From Natranaerobius thermophilus JW/NM-WN-LF (GTDB taxonomy: Bacteria > Bacillota > Natranaerobiia > Natranaerobiales > Natranaerobiaceae): a stretch of DNA of 64,000 bases. Below the pieces are notes generated by a model. The model saw nothing but the letters and a program-made list of their open reading frames with translations, was not told the DNA's origin and made no database searches. The position numbers were made by a program, and so were the translations under genes. Location of the stretch: assembly GCF_000020005.1 (NCBI RefSeq), contig NC_010718.1, forward strand, positions 749,001 to 813,000, given 5' to 3'. Below are positions 8,593 through 15,784 of the stretch, in pieces; position 1 is the first letter of the stretch; every line of letters begins with the position of its first letter.

Positions 8593-10587
8593 TTAATCAC
8601 TTTCCTGTAAAACTTGCTCCAGTTTGTTGTGTAACTCAGAGGATAAATCTTCCCACATAGTATCACTCAATGCCAGCTGATCGACAAATTGTTGTCTTCC
8701 CATATTGTCTTGGAAGTGGAATGTAGCCCAAAAATAATCGGAATCGCTTCGGTTACCTCTAGGAGCAGCACTACTAAGTTGGAAAACTTCTTTGATTAGT
8801 TCAGGATCTCTAATTTCAATTGTTTGCTCTTCGGATTCACCAGCTCTAACACCATGTGAAAAATCATCTTCACCGATCTCAATATACCTGATATCTTCGT
8901 GGGATAAAGCAAAATCTTCATAATACCCTTCTTCTACTAGCCAGTTTCTAAGTTCCTCATAGCTTTCTTTTAACTGATAATAAGTTGTTCCTTCTTCGTC
9001 TTCTATGGAGGCGAACAAGTAATTTCTATTTTGTTGATGTAACTCTTCATATTCTAGTTCCATTATTTCTGAACTGATTATTTCAGAAAATGTTTGAATT
9101 TCTTGCTCGTCAGTCAAGGTGATTTGGTTTTCTGGATTGCGATCATCTCCCAGGGTAATGCTGTCAATTTTACTGGCATCTTGCTGCAGTATCGGATATT
9201 CGGCCTCTTTATATTCTAAAGATTCATAGATCGGCTTCAGTAATGATGTGTAGTGTTCTTGATTTATTGTGTAATCTCTAGCAATGACACTTCCATCTTT
9301 CAAAGTGTATATGAGACTGTAATGTGATCCTTGAGTATTTTTATCAGTTTTTATCAGTTTTTCATGGAGTTTGATGACATTTTCAATATTTTCATGTTCT
9401 TGATAAAAACCGGAAACTTTAGAGGGCTCAATGTGTCCTTCTTGAATCTGCCGGAACTGATAAGCACCTCGTCCAAAAAACACTGACTCAACCTCTTCAC
9501 TATCTGGAACTCGACTTTGATATCCTGTAACATCGGCCTGAATTCCAACGAATAGTAAGATAATTATTCCTAGATAGATTAAATACCCCTTATAAGCATT
9601 AAACACTTTATAAGTTTTTTGAATTAACATTTCTGCTATAAAGTATCCTACCAGTGAACTAATCAAATATCCAAAGACAATAGCTCCGAGACTGCCATGG
9701 GAAATACTAGCCGAATAGGCACCACCTAATAACATGGTACAAAAGGTAACTCCGTATTTAAATATAGGTTGAATTACACTAAATGAAATCAGGTCACCAG
9801 CCACTTCAATGTGTCTCAACTTGTAAGCATAATATGCACTAATAAAGAAAATAGCAGAAAACACTAGATACCAAATAATCACTTCAGTTATCTCTGCATT
9901 TCCAATTACCATTAGTGGTAGTTTCTCCAAAAATGCCGGTTCAGTGATAATATTTCTACTGTATCCGTGAATTAAATGGGGCAAATTCGTTTGAATAAGA
10001 TAAAATAATCCCAGGGGAAGGATATGCAAAATATAGTTAAACACCAACTGTGCCACGGAGTTTCCAGTAAACATTCCTACGAAAACGGCAAAACTGTACA
10101 TTATCAAGATGAATAGTAGAGTGTAACCTCCCCAGTTAAATACATGCCCCATGTTGTAAACCCAAGAAAGTTCGGTAGTGGCATGGAATAAAGTAAGTAA
10201 GAAACCGTTAAATAAGACTGGAATTACTAAAATGATTAAACCTGAGATTAGATTGTTGAGATATAGTTGCTTTCTGGTGACGGGTAAACTGTGAAACATA
10301 GAAGCTGCGCTACCTAATTGTAAATAACGAAATACCAGAATAGCTACGACTACGGGTAGGACGAAAACAAGCAAGAACTGAGTTTGCCCGGGATTTGTAG
10401 TTAGATCTAATAGATTAAGTAATCGATCTTGCATAAAGCTAGACTGGGTCACTTCATCTAACTGAATTATCATCTGAAAAGGTACTATGAAAAAAAGCAA
10501 TAAACTATATAGGGCACTTACCCACCAAAACCTTTTTAAGTTACTGAATACCAGCCCTTTATTAAATAATGGTAGTATCGATTTCAT
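8593..10587 (-). CDS. ABC transporter permease with large C-terminal extracytoplasmic domain
   Basis: A 664-residue ABC-2-like permease. Residues 18-345 hold about eight membrane segments, including the long hydrophobic stretch FLLVFVLPVVVAILVFRYL and the conserved MFHSLPVTRKQLYL loop seen in YtrC/DUF6449-type permeases. From about residue 365 on the protein is soluble and acidic with no hydrophobic helix, so it probably lies outside the membrane as a sensing or ligand domain. It is the last gene of an operon with the ATPase (overlap 26 bases) and GntR regulator. AGGAGG precedes the ATG. Substrate unknown; related systems export or sense envelope-active compounds. Confidence 0.88.
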   Translation of the reverse strand: MKSILPLFNKGLVFSNLKRFWWVSALYSLLLFFIVPFQMIIQLDEVTQSSFMQDRLLNLLDLTTNPGQTQFLLVFVLPVVVAILVFRYLQLGSAASMFHSLPVTRKQLYLNNLISGLIILVIPVLFNGFLLTLFHATTELSWVYNMGHVFNWGGYTLLFILIMYSFAVFVGMFTGNSVAQLVFNYILHILPLGLFYLIQTNLPHLIHGYSRNIITEPAFLEKLPLMVIGNAEITEVIIWYLVFSAIFFISAYYAYKLRHIEVAGDLISFSVIQPIFKYGVTFCTMLLGGAYSASISHGSLGAIVFGYLISSLVGYFIAEMLIQKTYKVFNAYKGYLIYLGIIILLFVGIQADVTGYQSRVPDSEEVESVFFGRGAYQFRQIQEGHIEPSKVSGFYQEHENIENVIKLHEKLIKTDKNTQGSHYSLIYTLKDGSVIARDYTINQEHYTSLLKPIYESLEYKEAEYPILQQDASKIDSITLGDDRNPENQITLTDEQEIQTFSEIISSEIMELEYEELHQQNRNYLFASIEDEEGTTYYQLKESYEELRNWLVEEGYYEDFALSHEDIRYIEIGEDDFSHGVRAGESEEQTIEIRDPELIKEVFQLSSAAPRGNRSDSDYFWATFHFQDNMGRQQFVDQLALSDTMWEDLSSELHNKLEQVLQESD

Positions 10588-11461
10588 AACCTTTACCTCC
10601 TAGCTCGTAAATGAAAATTTCTTCCAATGTTAAAGACAAAAGATCGAGAATTAATGGATTGGCCTGTTGTAATTGAGACAAGATTTCTTCTTTATCTCCC
10701 CTGACTATTAAGAGATTTATACTTCCATTTTTAGAGTGGTGAAGGACTTCAAAATCCTGGAGCAGTTCAGTAGGGGAGAGGTCATCAAAGGCTACTTGAA
10801 TTTTGTGAATATCAGTTTTTAAATTGTCTAGTTCCCTTTCCACTACAATTTTGCCATTATAGATAATACCGATATGTGAGCAAATCTCTTCTAGCTCTCT
10901 TAAATTATGTGATGAAACTAATATTGTAGTATCTCTTTCGGCTACATCTTGAAGCATTAAATTCCATACTTTTTTACGCATGACCGGGTCTAAACCATCT
11001 ACCGGTTCATCTAAGATCATGATATCTGGCATAGTACAGATACCTAGCCAAAAGGCAACTTGTTTTTGCATTCCTTTGGACAGTTTTGTAACCCTTTTGT
11101 TGATATCGATTGGAAAATAGTCCTGTAATTTTTTAAATCTTTCATGATTCCAACTAGGATACATTCTAGCGTAAAACTTGGCAGTTTCCTTGATGCTATA
11201 TTGATTAAAAAAGTACAGATCATCAGGAATATAATAGAGTGATGATTTGATTTCGGGATTTTCATAAACTGATTTATCCTTGATGTCGATAGAACCACTA
11301 TCTGGACGATAAATGCCTGCGATATGTTTAATTAATGTTGTCTTACCAGCACCATTGGGACCCAGTAAACCATAGATAGAACCGGTTTCTATGGTTGTAC
11401 TGATATTATCCAGGGCTTTAATATCCCCGAAACTTTTAGTAAGATTATTTATTTCAATCAT
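10562..11461 (-). CDS. ABC transporter ATP-binding protein (YtrB-like)
   Basis: A 299-residue ATPase subunit of an ABC exporter. Walker A is GPNGAGKTTLIKH, the signature is LSKGMQKQ, Walker B is DIMILDEP, followed by the D-loop GLDP and the switch His in SSHN. The first ~220 residues are the nucleotide-binding domain; the rest is a short C-terminal extension. It overlaps the GntR gene by 8 bases and the permease by 26, which argues for translational coupling. Together the three genes match the layout of the ytrABC family found in Firmicutes. Confidence 0.94.
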   Translation of the reverse strand: MIEINNLTKSFGDIKALDNISTTIETGSIYGLLGPNGAGKTTLIKHIAGIYRPDSGSIDIKDKSVYENPEIKSSLYYIPDDLYFFNQYSIKETAKFYARMYPSWNHERFKKLQDYFPIDINKRVTKLSKGMQKQVAFWLGICTMPDIMILDEPVDGLDPVMRKKVWNLMLQDVAERDTTILVSSHNLRELEEICSHIGIIYNGKIVVERELDNLKTDIHKIQVAFDDLSPTELLQDFEVLHHSKNGSINLLIVRGDKEEILSQLQQANPLILDLLSLTLEEIFIYELGGKGYEIDTTII

Positions 11462-11879
11462 CTAGATCCTCCCCCTCAGAGCCTTTTTGGCTCTTGTTTT
11501 CATGATTATCGGCGTATGTGTTTTCAATTACAGCCACTAACTCATTTTTGGTTACATCTAAATACTTGAGCTCGAGTACTATTTTATTTAATTCTTTTAA
11601 TAAATCATCCTTTCTCTTGAAATTGGTTACATTCTCCAGGTTAGCTACGAAACTACCACGGCCCCTGACAGAGTAAATAAACCCTTCCGTTTCCAAATCT
11701 TTGTAGGCTTTTTGAATGGTATTAGGATTTATTGTCAAGGTTTGGGCCAGCTCTCGTACTGAAGGGACTTTTTCATCGGGTTTTAAAACTCCCCGAATAA
11801 TTAAAAACTTAATCTTTTCTTTGATTTGTTCATACAATGGTCTGCCGTCTGTCAAGTCTAGTTGAATCATAATAACCAC
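11454..11879 (-). CDS. GntR-family regulator, YtrA subfamily
   Basis: A 141-residue repressor. Residues 10-75 are the winged helix-turn-helix (PLYEQIKEKIKFLIIRG, then VPSVRELAQTL and NPNTIQKAYKDLE). The short C-terminal helix pair without a ligand-binding domain is typical of the YtrA subfamily, which controls neighbouring ABC exporters. The palindrome TGTATTAA-N5-TTAATACA just upstream is the likely autoregulatory operator. It is the first gene of the operon with the ATPase and permease. Confidence 0.93.
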   Translation of the reverse strand: MVIMIQLDLTDGRPLYEQIKEKIKFLIIRGVLKPDEKVPSVRELAQTLTINPNTIQKAYKDLETEGFIYSVRGRGSFVANLENVTNFKRKDDLLKELNKIVLELKYLDVTKNELVAVIENTYADNHENKSQKGSEGEDLDD

Positions 11880-11884
11880 CTAAC

Positions 11885-11946
11885 TGTATTAATAGTTTTA
11901 ATACACTTACTACAGTAATCTTACCCTGAACGTTATATTTTGTCAA
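11885..11946 (-). promoter_or_regulatory. Promoter and GntR operator of the ABC operon
   Basis: Read leftward: -35 TTGACA (11941-11946), 17-base spacer, -10 TAAGAT (11918-11923). The inverted repeat TGTATTAA / TTAATACA (11885-11892 and 11898-11905, 5-base gap) sits just after the expected start of transcription, where a bound repressor would block the polymerase. It resembles YtrA-type operators. Confidence 0.85.
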
Positions 11947-11957
11947 GCAAAAATAAA

Positions 11958-11996
11958 AAACCCTGGTTCAGCTAATTATAACTGAACTCAGGGTTT
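11958..11996 (-). terminator. Rho-independent terminator of the sodC-like gene
   Basis: AAACCCTG-GTTCAG pairs with CTGAAC-T-CAGGGTTT around a 10-base loop, with one bulge. On the minus strand the stem is followed by a T-rich tract that runs up to the -35 of the next operon. Confidence 0.88.
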
Positions 11997-12026
11997 AACA
12001 TTTTTTGGTGTAATTAAAATCCAATA

Positions 12027-12554
12027 TTAATTTAATGCTCTTAGCTTATACATTGGATGATCTTTAATGTCAATATATTCGTACTTTACAACACCACAAG
12101 CTAAGCGTCTTCCAGATTTACCTGTGGGATTCGTTCTGAAATCGTCGGGGCTTTCGTGAATAATAACTGCTTTGTCAATAATATCTTGTACATGAAAGCG
12201 GCTTGTAAAGAAGCATGTACGTGCAATTCCATTATGGGAGAATAGTACTGGGAAATCACCAGCGTGGTTTCCGTGAGGTTGGTTATCTGGATCCCAATGT
12301 CCCCCTGCTGCTTGAAAAGGATCTTCGGGATTGCCTTCCTTACAGGTACCAATTTCGTGAAGATGAAAACCGTGAGGCCCTATTGGAGGCTGATGAGATT
12401 CCCTCTGAAAAGATGGTAGCCCTTCTATATCGGCACAGATTACTGTACCATTTTTAACACTGTCAAAAGTGACGATTCCCTTGAGATCAGGTGCTAATGA
12501 GCCACCCTTTATCCGCGCCATAGCCACTTTGATAATATTTCGAGTATCATACAT
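12027..12554 (-). CDS. Cu/Zn superoxide dismutase family protein
   Basis: A 175-residue SodC-like protein that would convert superoxide to peroxide and oxygen. Expected metal and active-site motifs are present: HGFHLHEIGTC, GGHWDP, GNHAGDFP, IHESPDDF, and the arginine-containing tail GKSGRRLACGVV; the two cysteines can form the conserved disulfide. There is no signal peptide or lipobox; bacterial SodC proteins are normally exported, so a cytoplasmic location would be unusual. The ATG is preceded by GGGGGGAC. A terminator follows, so the gene is monocistronic. Whether copper is bound cannot be told. Confidence 0.92.
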   Translation of the reverse strand: MYDTRNIIKVAMARIKGGSLAPDLKGIVTFDSVKNGTVICADIEGLPSFQRESHQPPIGPHGFHLHEIGTCKEGNPEDPFQAAGGHWDPDNQPHGNHAGDFPVLFSHNGIARTCFFTSRFHVQDIIDKAVIIHESPDDFRTNPTGKSGRRLACGVVKYEYIDIKDHPMYKLRALN

Positions 12555-12690
12555 TTGGGTTGTCCCCCCAAGAACTGTTTACTGCAGGGTATGTGGGAAA
12601 GAGGGACATTGTGTAAATGCAAATTTTATTTTTTCTATTATTGATAAGTTGTGACTGCAAATATTTTTTATTTAGTTTGATGACTAGAAT

Positions 12691-12716
12691 ATCATAAAGA
12701 ACTTCTTCTTTATGAT
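12691..12716. repeat. Perfect 11-bp inverted repeat
   Basis: ATCATAAAGAA / TTCTTTATGAT with a 4-base loop lies between the sodC-like gene and the zinc-ribbon gene. No T-run follows on either strand, so it is not an obvious terminator; it lies far upstream of sodC and might be an operator or a hairpin of unknown role. Confidence 0.5.
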
Positions 12717-12729
12717 CTGTATGAAAAAA

Positions 12730-12751
12730 GAGCCAGATTTGTTACTGGCTC
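12730..12751 (-). terminator. Terminator of the zinc-ribbon gene
   Basis: GAGCCAG / CTGGCTC with an 8-base loop, followed on the minus strand by a run of six T. Confidence 0.88.
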
Positions 12752-12770
12752 TAAAATCATGGAATAATGA

Positions 12771-12950
12771 TTACTCATTGTCTTCATAATTACAATCTTC
12801 AGGATATCCTTCTTCCATTTCGGCATGATCACAACTTGTGCAAGTATAATATCGTTTCTTTTCACAAAGATCTATATTATCTTTAGGGCATTTGATGGCC
12901 AGAGTTGCGCCGCACTTTTTGCAAGTCTTTTTATCTGGTTCTCTTGTCAT
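12771..12950 (-). CDS. Small zinc-ribbon protein, function unknown
   Basis: A 59-residue protein with two Cys pairs (CKKC near residue 10 and CTSC near residue 37) plus lone cysteines in IKCPKD, DLCEKK and the acidic tail, consistent with one zinc ribbon or rubredoxin-like knuckle. A TTG at 12971 gives a longer ORF, but AGAAAGGGTG lies between it and the ATG at 12950, so the ATG is the start. It is monocistronic with its own terminator. The role is unknown; its neighbours SodC and MsrA hint at redox stress, but only by position. Confidence 0.8.
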   Translation of the reverse strand: MTREPDKKTCKKCGATLAIKCPKDNIDLCEKKRYYTCTSCDHAEMEEGYPEDCNYEDNE

Positions 12951-13060
12951 TGGTTTCACCCTTTCTTTCAATTATAAAATTATAAAATAATGTAATATTA
13001 TTGGTATATGTAGTATAACTTATGACAGTACTTTTTACAATGCAAATTTGCAATTAATAC

Positions 13061-13729
13061 TCATTTAACACCAGCTTTTAAATATTCCTGAGTTTTCTGG
13101 GATAGTCCGAATAAGGGGAACTCTCGTTCTAATTGTGTTAAAGTTCCAAAACCAGCCACATAACCGTTAATACGTGCAGTGGCTGTTGAATCAACAAATT
13201 CTTGAAAATCTTTATAGTAACCTCTCAATTCATTCATAAGTACCGGAGTGTTTTGTAAATAAAACTTTTGATGATAGTTTTCGGCTTGATAAAATTTAGT
13301 TACTGGATTGATCTCTGTATATATTTGTGTACCTAATTTAGTTTCTTGAGTTTTCCTAGATTTTTGTGCAATATATTTTTGATCTTCATTGTGATAAAAA
13401 ATTATAGACATATACTGACGGGTAGGTGCTTTCACTCTGGGATTGTGGCTCTTCCAAAAGATATCCAAAAGCTGTTCAAGAGTGATTTGTGATGGCACGT
13501 AATCTATTTCTATTGTTTCTGAATGATCCCCAAGATTATAATATGTAGGGTTTTCCTTTTCACCACCGGCATAACCGACTCTAGTACTTACTACTCCATC
13601 CAACTGCCCAAACTGGGCATCAGGTCCCCAGAATCATCCCATGGCAAAAGTAGCAGTGGTGATTTTTGCGGAATTCTTTTGATCTATCAAAGGTTTAGAT
13701 GTGTTGGAACTAATATCCGATTCATTCAA
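13061..13729 (-). CDS. msrA: Peptide methionine sulfoxide reductase MsrA, probable selenoprotein (UGA=Sec32)
   Basis: MsrA reduces methionine-S-sulfoxide in proteins. A conventional ORF begins only at 13603 and lacks the catalytic motif, but the frame continues upstream through one TGA (13634-13636) as ATFAMG-(TGA)-FWGPDAQF, exactly where MsrA has GCFWG. Upstream of it there are 31 more codons to a TTG at 13729, preceded by AAGGGGGG at good spacing. Downstream family motifs are intact: GYAGG, YYNLGDHSE, VKAPTRQYMS, NYHQKFYLQN. A hairpin 14 bases after the TGA fits a bacterial SECIS. The protein has no other cysteine, so it would be a 222-residue enzyme with a single selenocysteine and no resolving Cys. 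Alternatives: a nonsense mutation or read error. Confidence 0.87.
13605..13619 (-). promoter_or_regulatory. SECIS-like hairpin after the msrA UGA
   Basis: On the coding strand TGCCCA-GTT-TGGGCA forms a perfect 6-bp stem with a GUU loop, starting 14 bases after the UGA at 13634-13636. Bacterial SECIS elements are small hairpins within a few tens of bases 3' of the UGA, with G and U in the apical loop for SelB. The stem is coding, so its preservation is a double constraint. Confidence 0.72.
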
Positions 13730-13887
13730 ATTTATTCCCCCCTTTTTATTAAAGTTATTTCAAATATAGTTTGATACTTACCAAGAATGATTATTACAAA
13801 TTTAACGTTAATAGTTATTATAATTATATCATATTGAGTAAAATCATTATTTGTCGCATTTGTCAAACTAATTTTACATTTTAAAAC

Positions 13888-13930
13888 TTTACAAATTCAA
13901 ATTTTGATTATATAATTACTATTAATAGTA
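13888..13930 (+). promoter_or_regulatory. Promoter with palindromic operator, start of long nhaC leader
   Basis: TTTACA (13888-13893), 17-base spacer, TATAAT (13911-13916), immediately followed by the perfect 14-base palindrome TACTATTAATAGTA (13917-13930) at the expected start site. If used, it gives a leader of about 215 bases before the nhaC ATG at 14142. The rest of 13730-14141 holds no gene; the leader includes TTGGTT/AACCAA arms (about 13958-14000) and a run of eight G, but no riboswitch I recognise. Confidence 0.6.
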
Positions 13931-14141
13931 TTGTTTTTATTAATATGTAACTACAGTAATTGGTTCTTTTGAAGAAACATTCAGAAAATTAACCAAAATA
14001 GGGGGGGGTGAAGAGAAACCTTGAGATGAGATTGTGCGAGTAAACTAGATGATTTTTACAATCCTTTGTAACAGATTCTGTAACATTAAGCTTGGTGAAC
14101 TTGGTAATTATTTCAGAACATACCATTTAGGAGGGATATTT

Positions 14142-15545
14142 ATGAACGAAAGTAATCAGAATTTTAAAAAGCCTTCTGCTGGACAAGCTTTCACACCTTT
14201 AATTGCACTAATAGTATTAGTTGCTTATGCTGCTATTTTCTTGGGAGCAGATGTGCATATTCCGCTTTTTATTGCAGTTGTGATTACAGCTATAGTAGCT
14301 GTTGCCTGGATTGGCCATGAATGGAAGGTAGTTCAAGATGGTATGATTAAAGGGATTAATTTTGCCCTTGATGCAGTAATAATTTTATCTATTGTTGGAA
14401 TTTTAGTTGGTAGTTGGGTTGAAGGTGGAATTGTACCTACAATAGTTTACTACGGTTTACAAATGATTTCACCACAAATATTTTTAATTGCAACACTTAT
14501 TATTTGTGCACTAGTATCAATATTTACTGGAAGTTCATGGAGTTCTCTTGCTACGGTTGGTTTAGCTATGTTTGGAATTGGTGAAGGTCTTGGTATACCA
14601 GGTGGTATGACTGTAGGTGCTATTGTATCTGGAGCTTACTTTGGAGATAAATTATCTCCACTTTCTGATACTACTGTTGTAGCTTCAGGTGCTGCAGGAG
14701 TAAATATTTATGATCACATTAAGCATATGTTATGGGTATCAGGTCCGGGATTTGTAATTTCTCTTATAGTTTTTGGTATATTTGGTTTACAGTATGCAGG
14801 ATCAGATTTGGATGCTGATAGAATTAGTGAAATTACTGGAGCTATTTCAGGCAGCTTTAATGTAAGTCCAATAATGTTTATACCTTTAATTGTAGTACTA
14901 GTGATGATTCTTATGAGAGTTCCCCCGATACCTGCTTTAGTAGGTGGTTGTTTCTTGGGTCTTATTTGGGCTATGGTATTTCAGGGATCTTCATTCGCCG
15001 ATGTATTAGGGTCAATGAACTATGGATTTGTCATGGAAAGTAACGTAGAACTTGTCGATGACTTGTTTACTACCGGTGGACTTCAAAGTATGATGTGGAC
15101 TATATCACTAATATTAATAGCTTTGACCTTTGGTGGAATAATTGAGCATACGAAAATGATGGAAGTTATTCTGGAAAAGATCCTCAATATAGCGACTACA
15201 AAAAGATCTCTAATAATTGTTTCTCACATTACCACATTGATTCTAATTTTGACTGTACTTTCTCACTATTTAACCCACGTACTAACTTGTAGAGCATACA
15301 AGCACGCCTTTGAAGAAAGAGGACTACACGCTAAAAACGTTTCCCGTATCTCTGAAGCCTGGGGTACTCTACCTTCTTCCTTAATTCCATGGGGACCATG
15401 TGGTGCTTATGTATTTGGTCTTTTTGGAGTACCTGTAATAGAGTATTTCCCATTTGCAATTTATATTCTTGCAACAATGGTCGTTTCGATGGTATTTGCC
15501 ATTGTAGGTTTCAGTATGGAACCATATGAGAAAACAGAGGCTTAA
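14142..15545 (+). CDS. nhaC: NhaC-family Na+/H+ antiporter
   Basis: A membrane protein of about 467 residues with some eleven to twelve hydrophobic segments, exchanging internal sodium for external protons, which is important for pH and salt control. The family signature is clear: TGSSWSSLATVG, then GAIVSGAYFGDKLSPLSDTTVVASGAAGVNIYDHI, with the acidic Asp residues expected in the ion path, and PSSLIPWGPCGAY near the end. The ATG at 14142 has AGGAGGG upstream; an upstream ATG at 14049 lacks a ribosome site. It is monocistronic with a promoter-palindrome and a double-hairpin terminator. Close NhaC relatives include malate/lactate-linked antiporters, so the exact exchange could differ. Confidence 0.93.
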   Translation: MNESNQNFKKPSAGQAFTPLIALIVLVAYAAIFLGADVHIPLFIAVVITAIVAVAWIGHEWKVVQDGMIKGINFALDAVIILSIVGILVGSWVEGGIVPTIVYYGLQMISPQIFLIATLIICALVSIFTGSSWSSLATVGLAMFGIGEGLGIPGGMTVGAIVSGAYFGDKLSPLSDTTVVASGAAGVNIYDHIKHMLWVSGPGFVISLIVFGIFGLQYAGSDLDADRISEITGAISGSFNVSPIMFIPLIVVLVMILMRVPPIPALVGGCFLGLIWAMVFQGSSFADVLGSMNYGFVMESNVELVDDLFTTGGLQSMMWTISLILIALTFGGIIEHTKMMEVILEKILNIATTKRSLIIVSHITTLILILTVLSHYLTHVLTCRAYKHAFEERGLHAKNVSRISEAWGTLPSSLIPWGPCGAYVFGLFGVPVIEYFPFAIYILATMVVSMVFAIVGFSMEPYEKTEA

Positions 15546-15579
15546 AAATTAATAAAATAGTTTAGATTTTAGGAAGTTG

Positions 15580-15650
15580 ATCTTCTTTAAAAGTAAGTAT
15601 CTTTTAAAGAAGATTGAAGGGCTATCATAACTGGATGGCCCTTCTTTTAT
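15580..15650 (+). terminator. Double hairpin terminator after nhaC
   Basis: First hairpin: perfect 14-bp stem 15580-15593 with 15601-15614. Second: GAAGGGC (15616-15622) with GCCCTTC (15638-15644) followed by TTTTAT. The second is the likely rho-independent terminator; the first may be a processing or anti-terminating structure. Confidence 0.88.
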
Positions 15651-15721
15651 TTCATCTTCTTATTTATTTCTTTTTTTAAGTTCTTTGATATATCGCCCTT
15701 TTAATCGTAATAACAGTTTCA

Positions 15722-15755
15722 TAGAACATTCTTAGGGTGACAATATCACAGAACA
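15722..15755 (+). repeat. Extra right-end copy of the ISNCY element
   Basis: The segment matches 17220-17253, the right end of the neighbouring IS, at all but one or two bases and in the same orientation, and it is followed by the same flank (TACAAAGGTTAAAAATC) as the real right end. It looks like the end of a second, lost copy that sat in tandem, so that the intact IS lies between two copies of the flank. Confidence 0.8.
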
Positions 15756-15784
15756 ACTACAAAGGTTAAAAATCAAAATGTCAA

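Noticed and set aside
13523-13774. Plus-strand ORF overlapping msrA
   Set aside because: Antisense shadow covering the UGA and SECIS region; no ribosome site.
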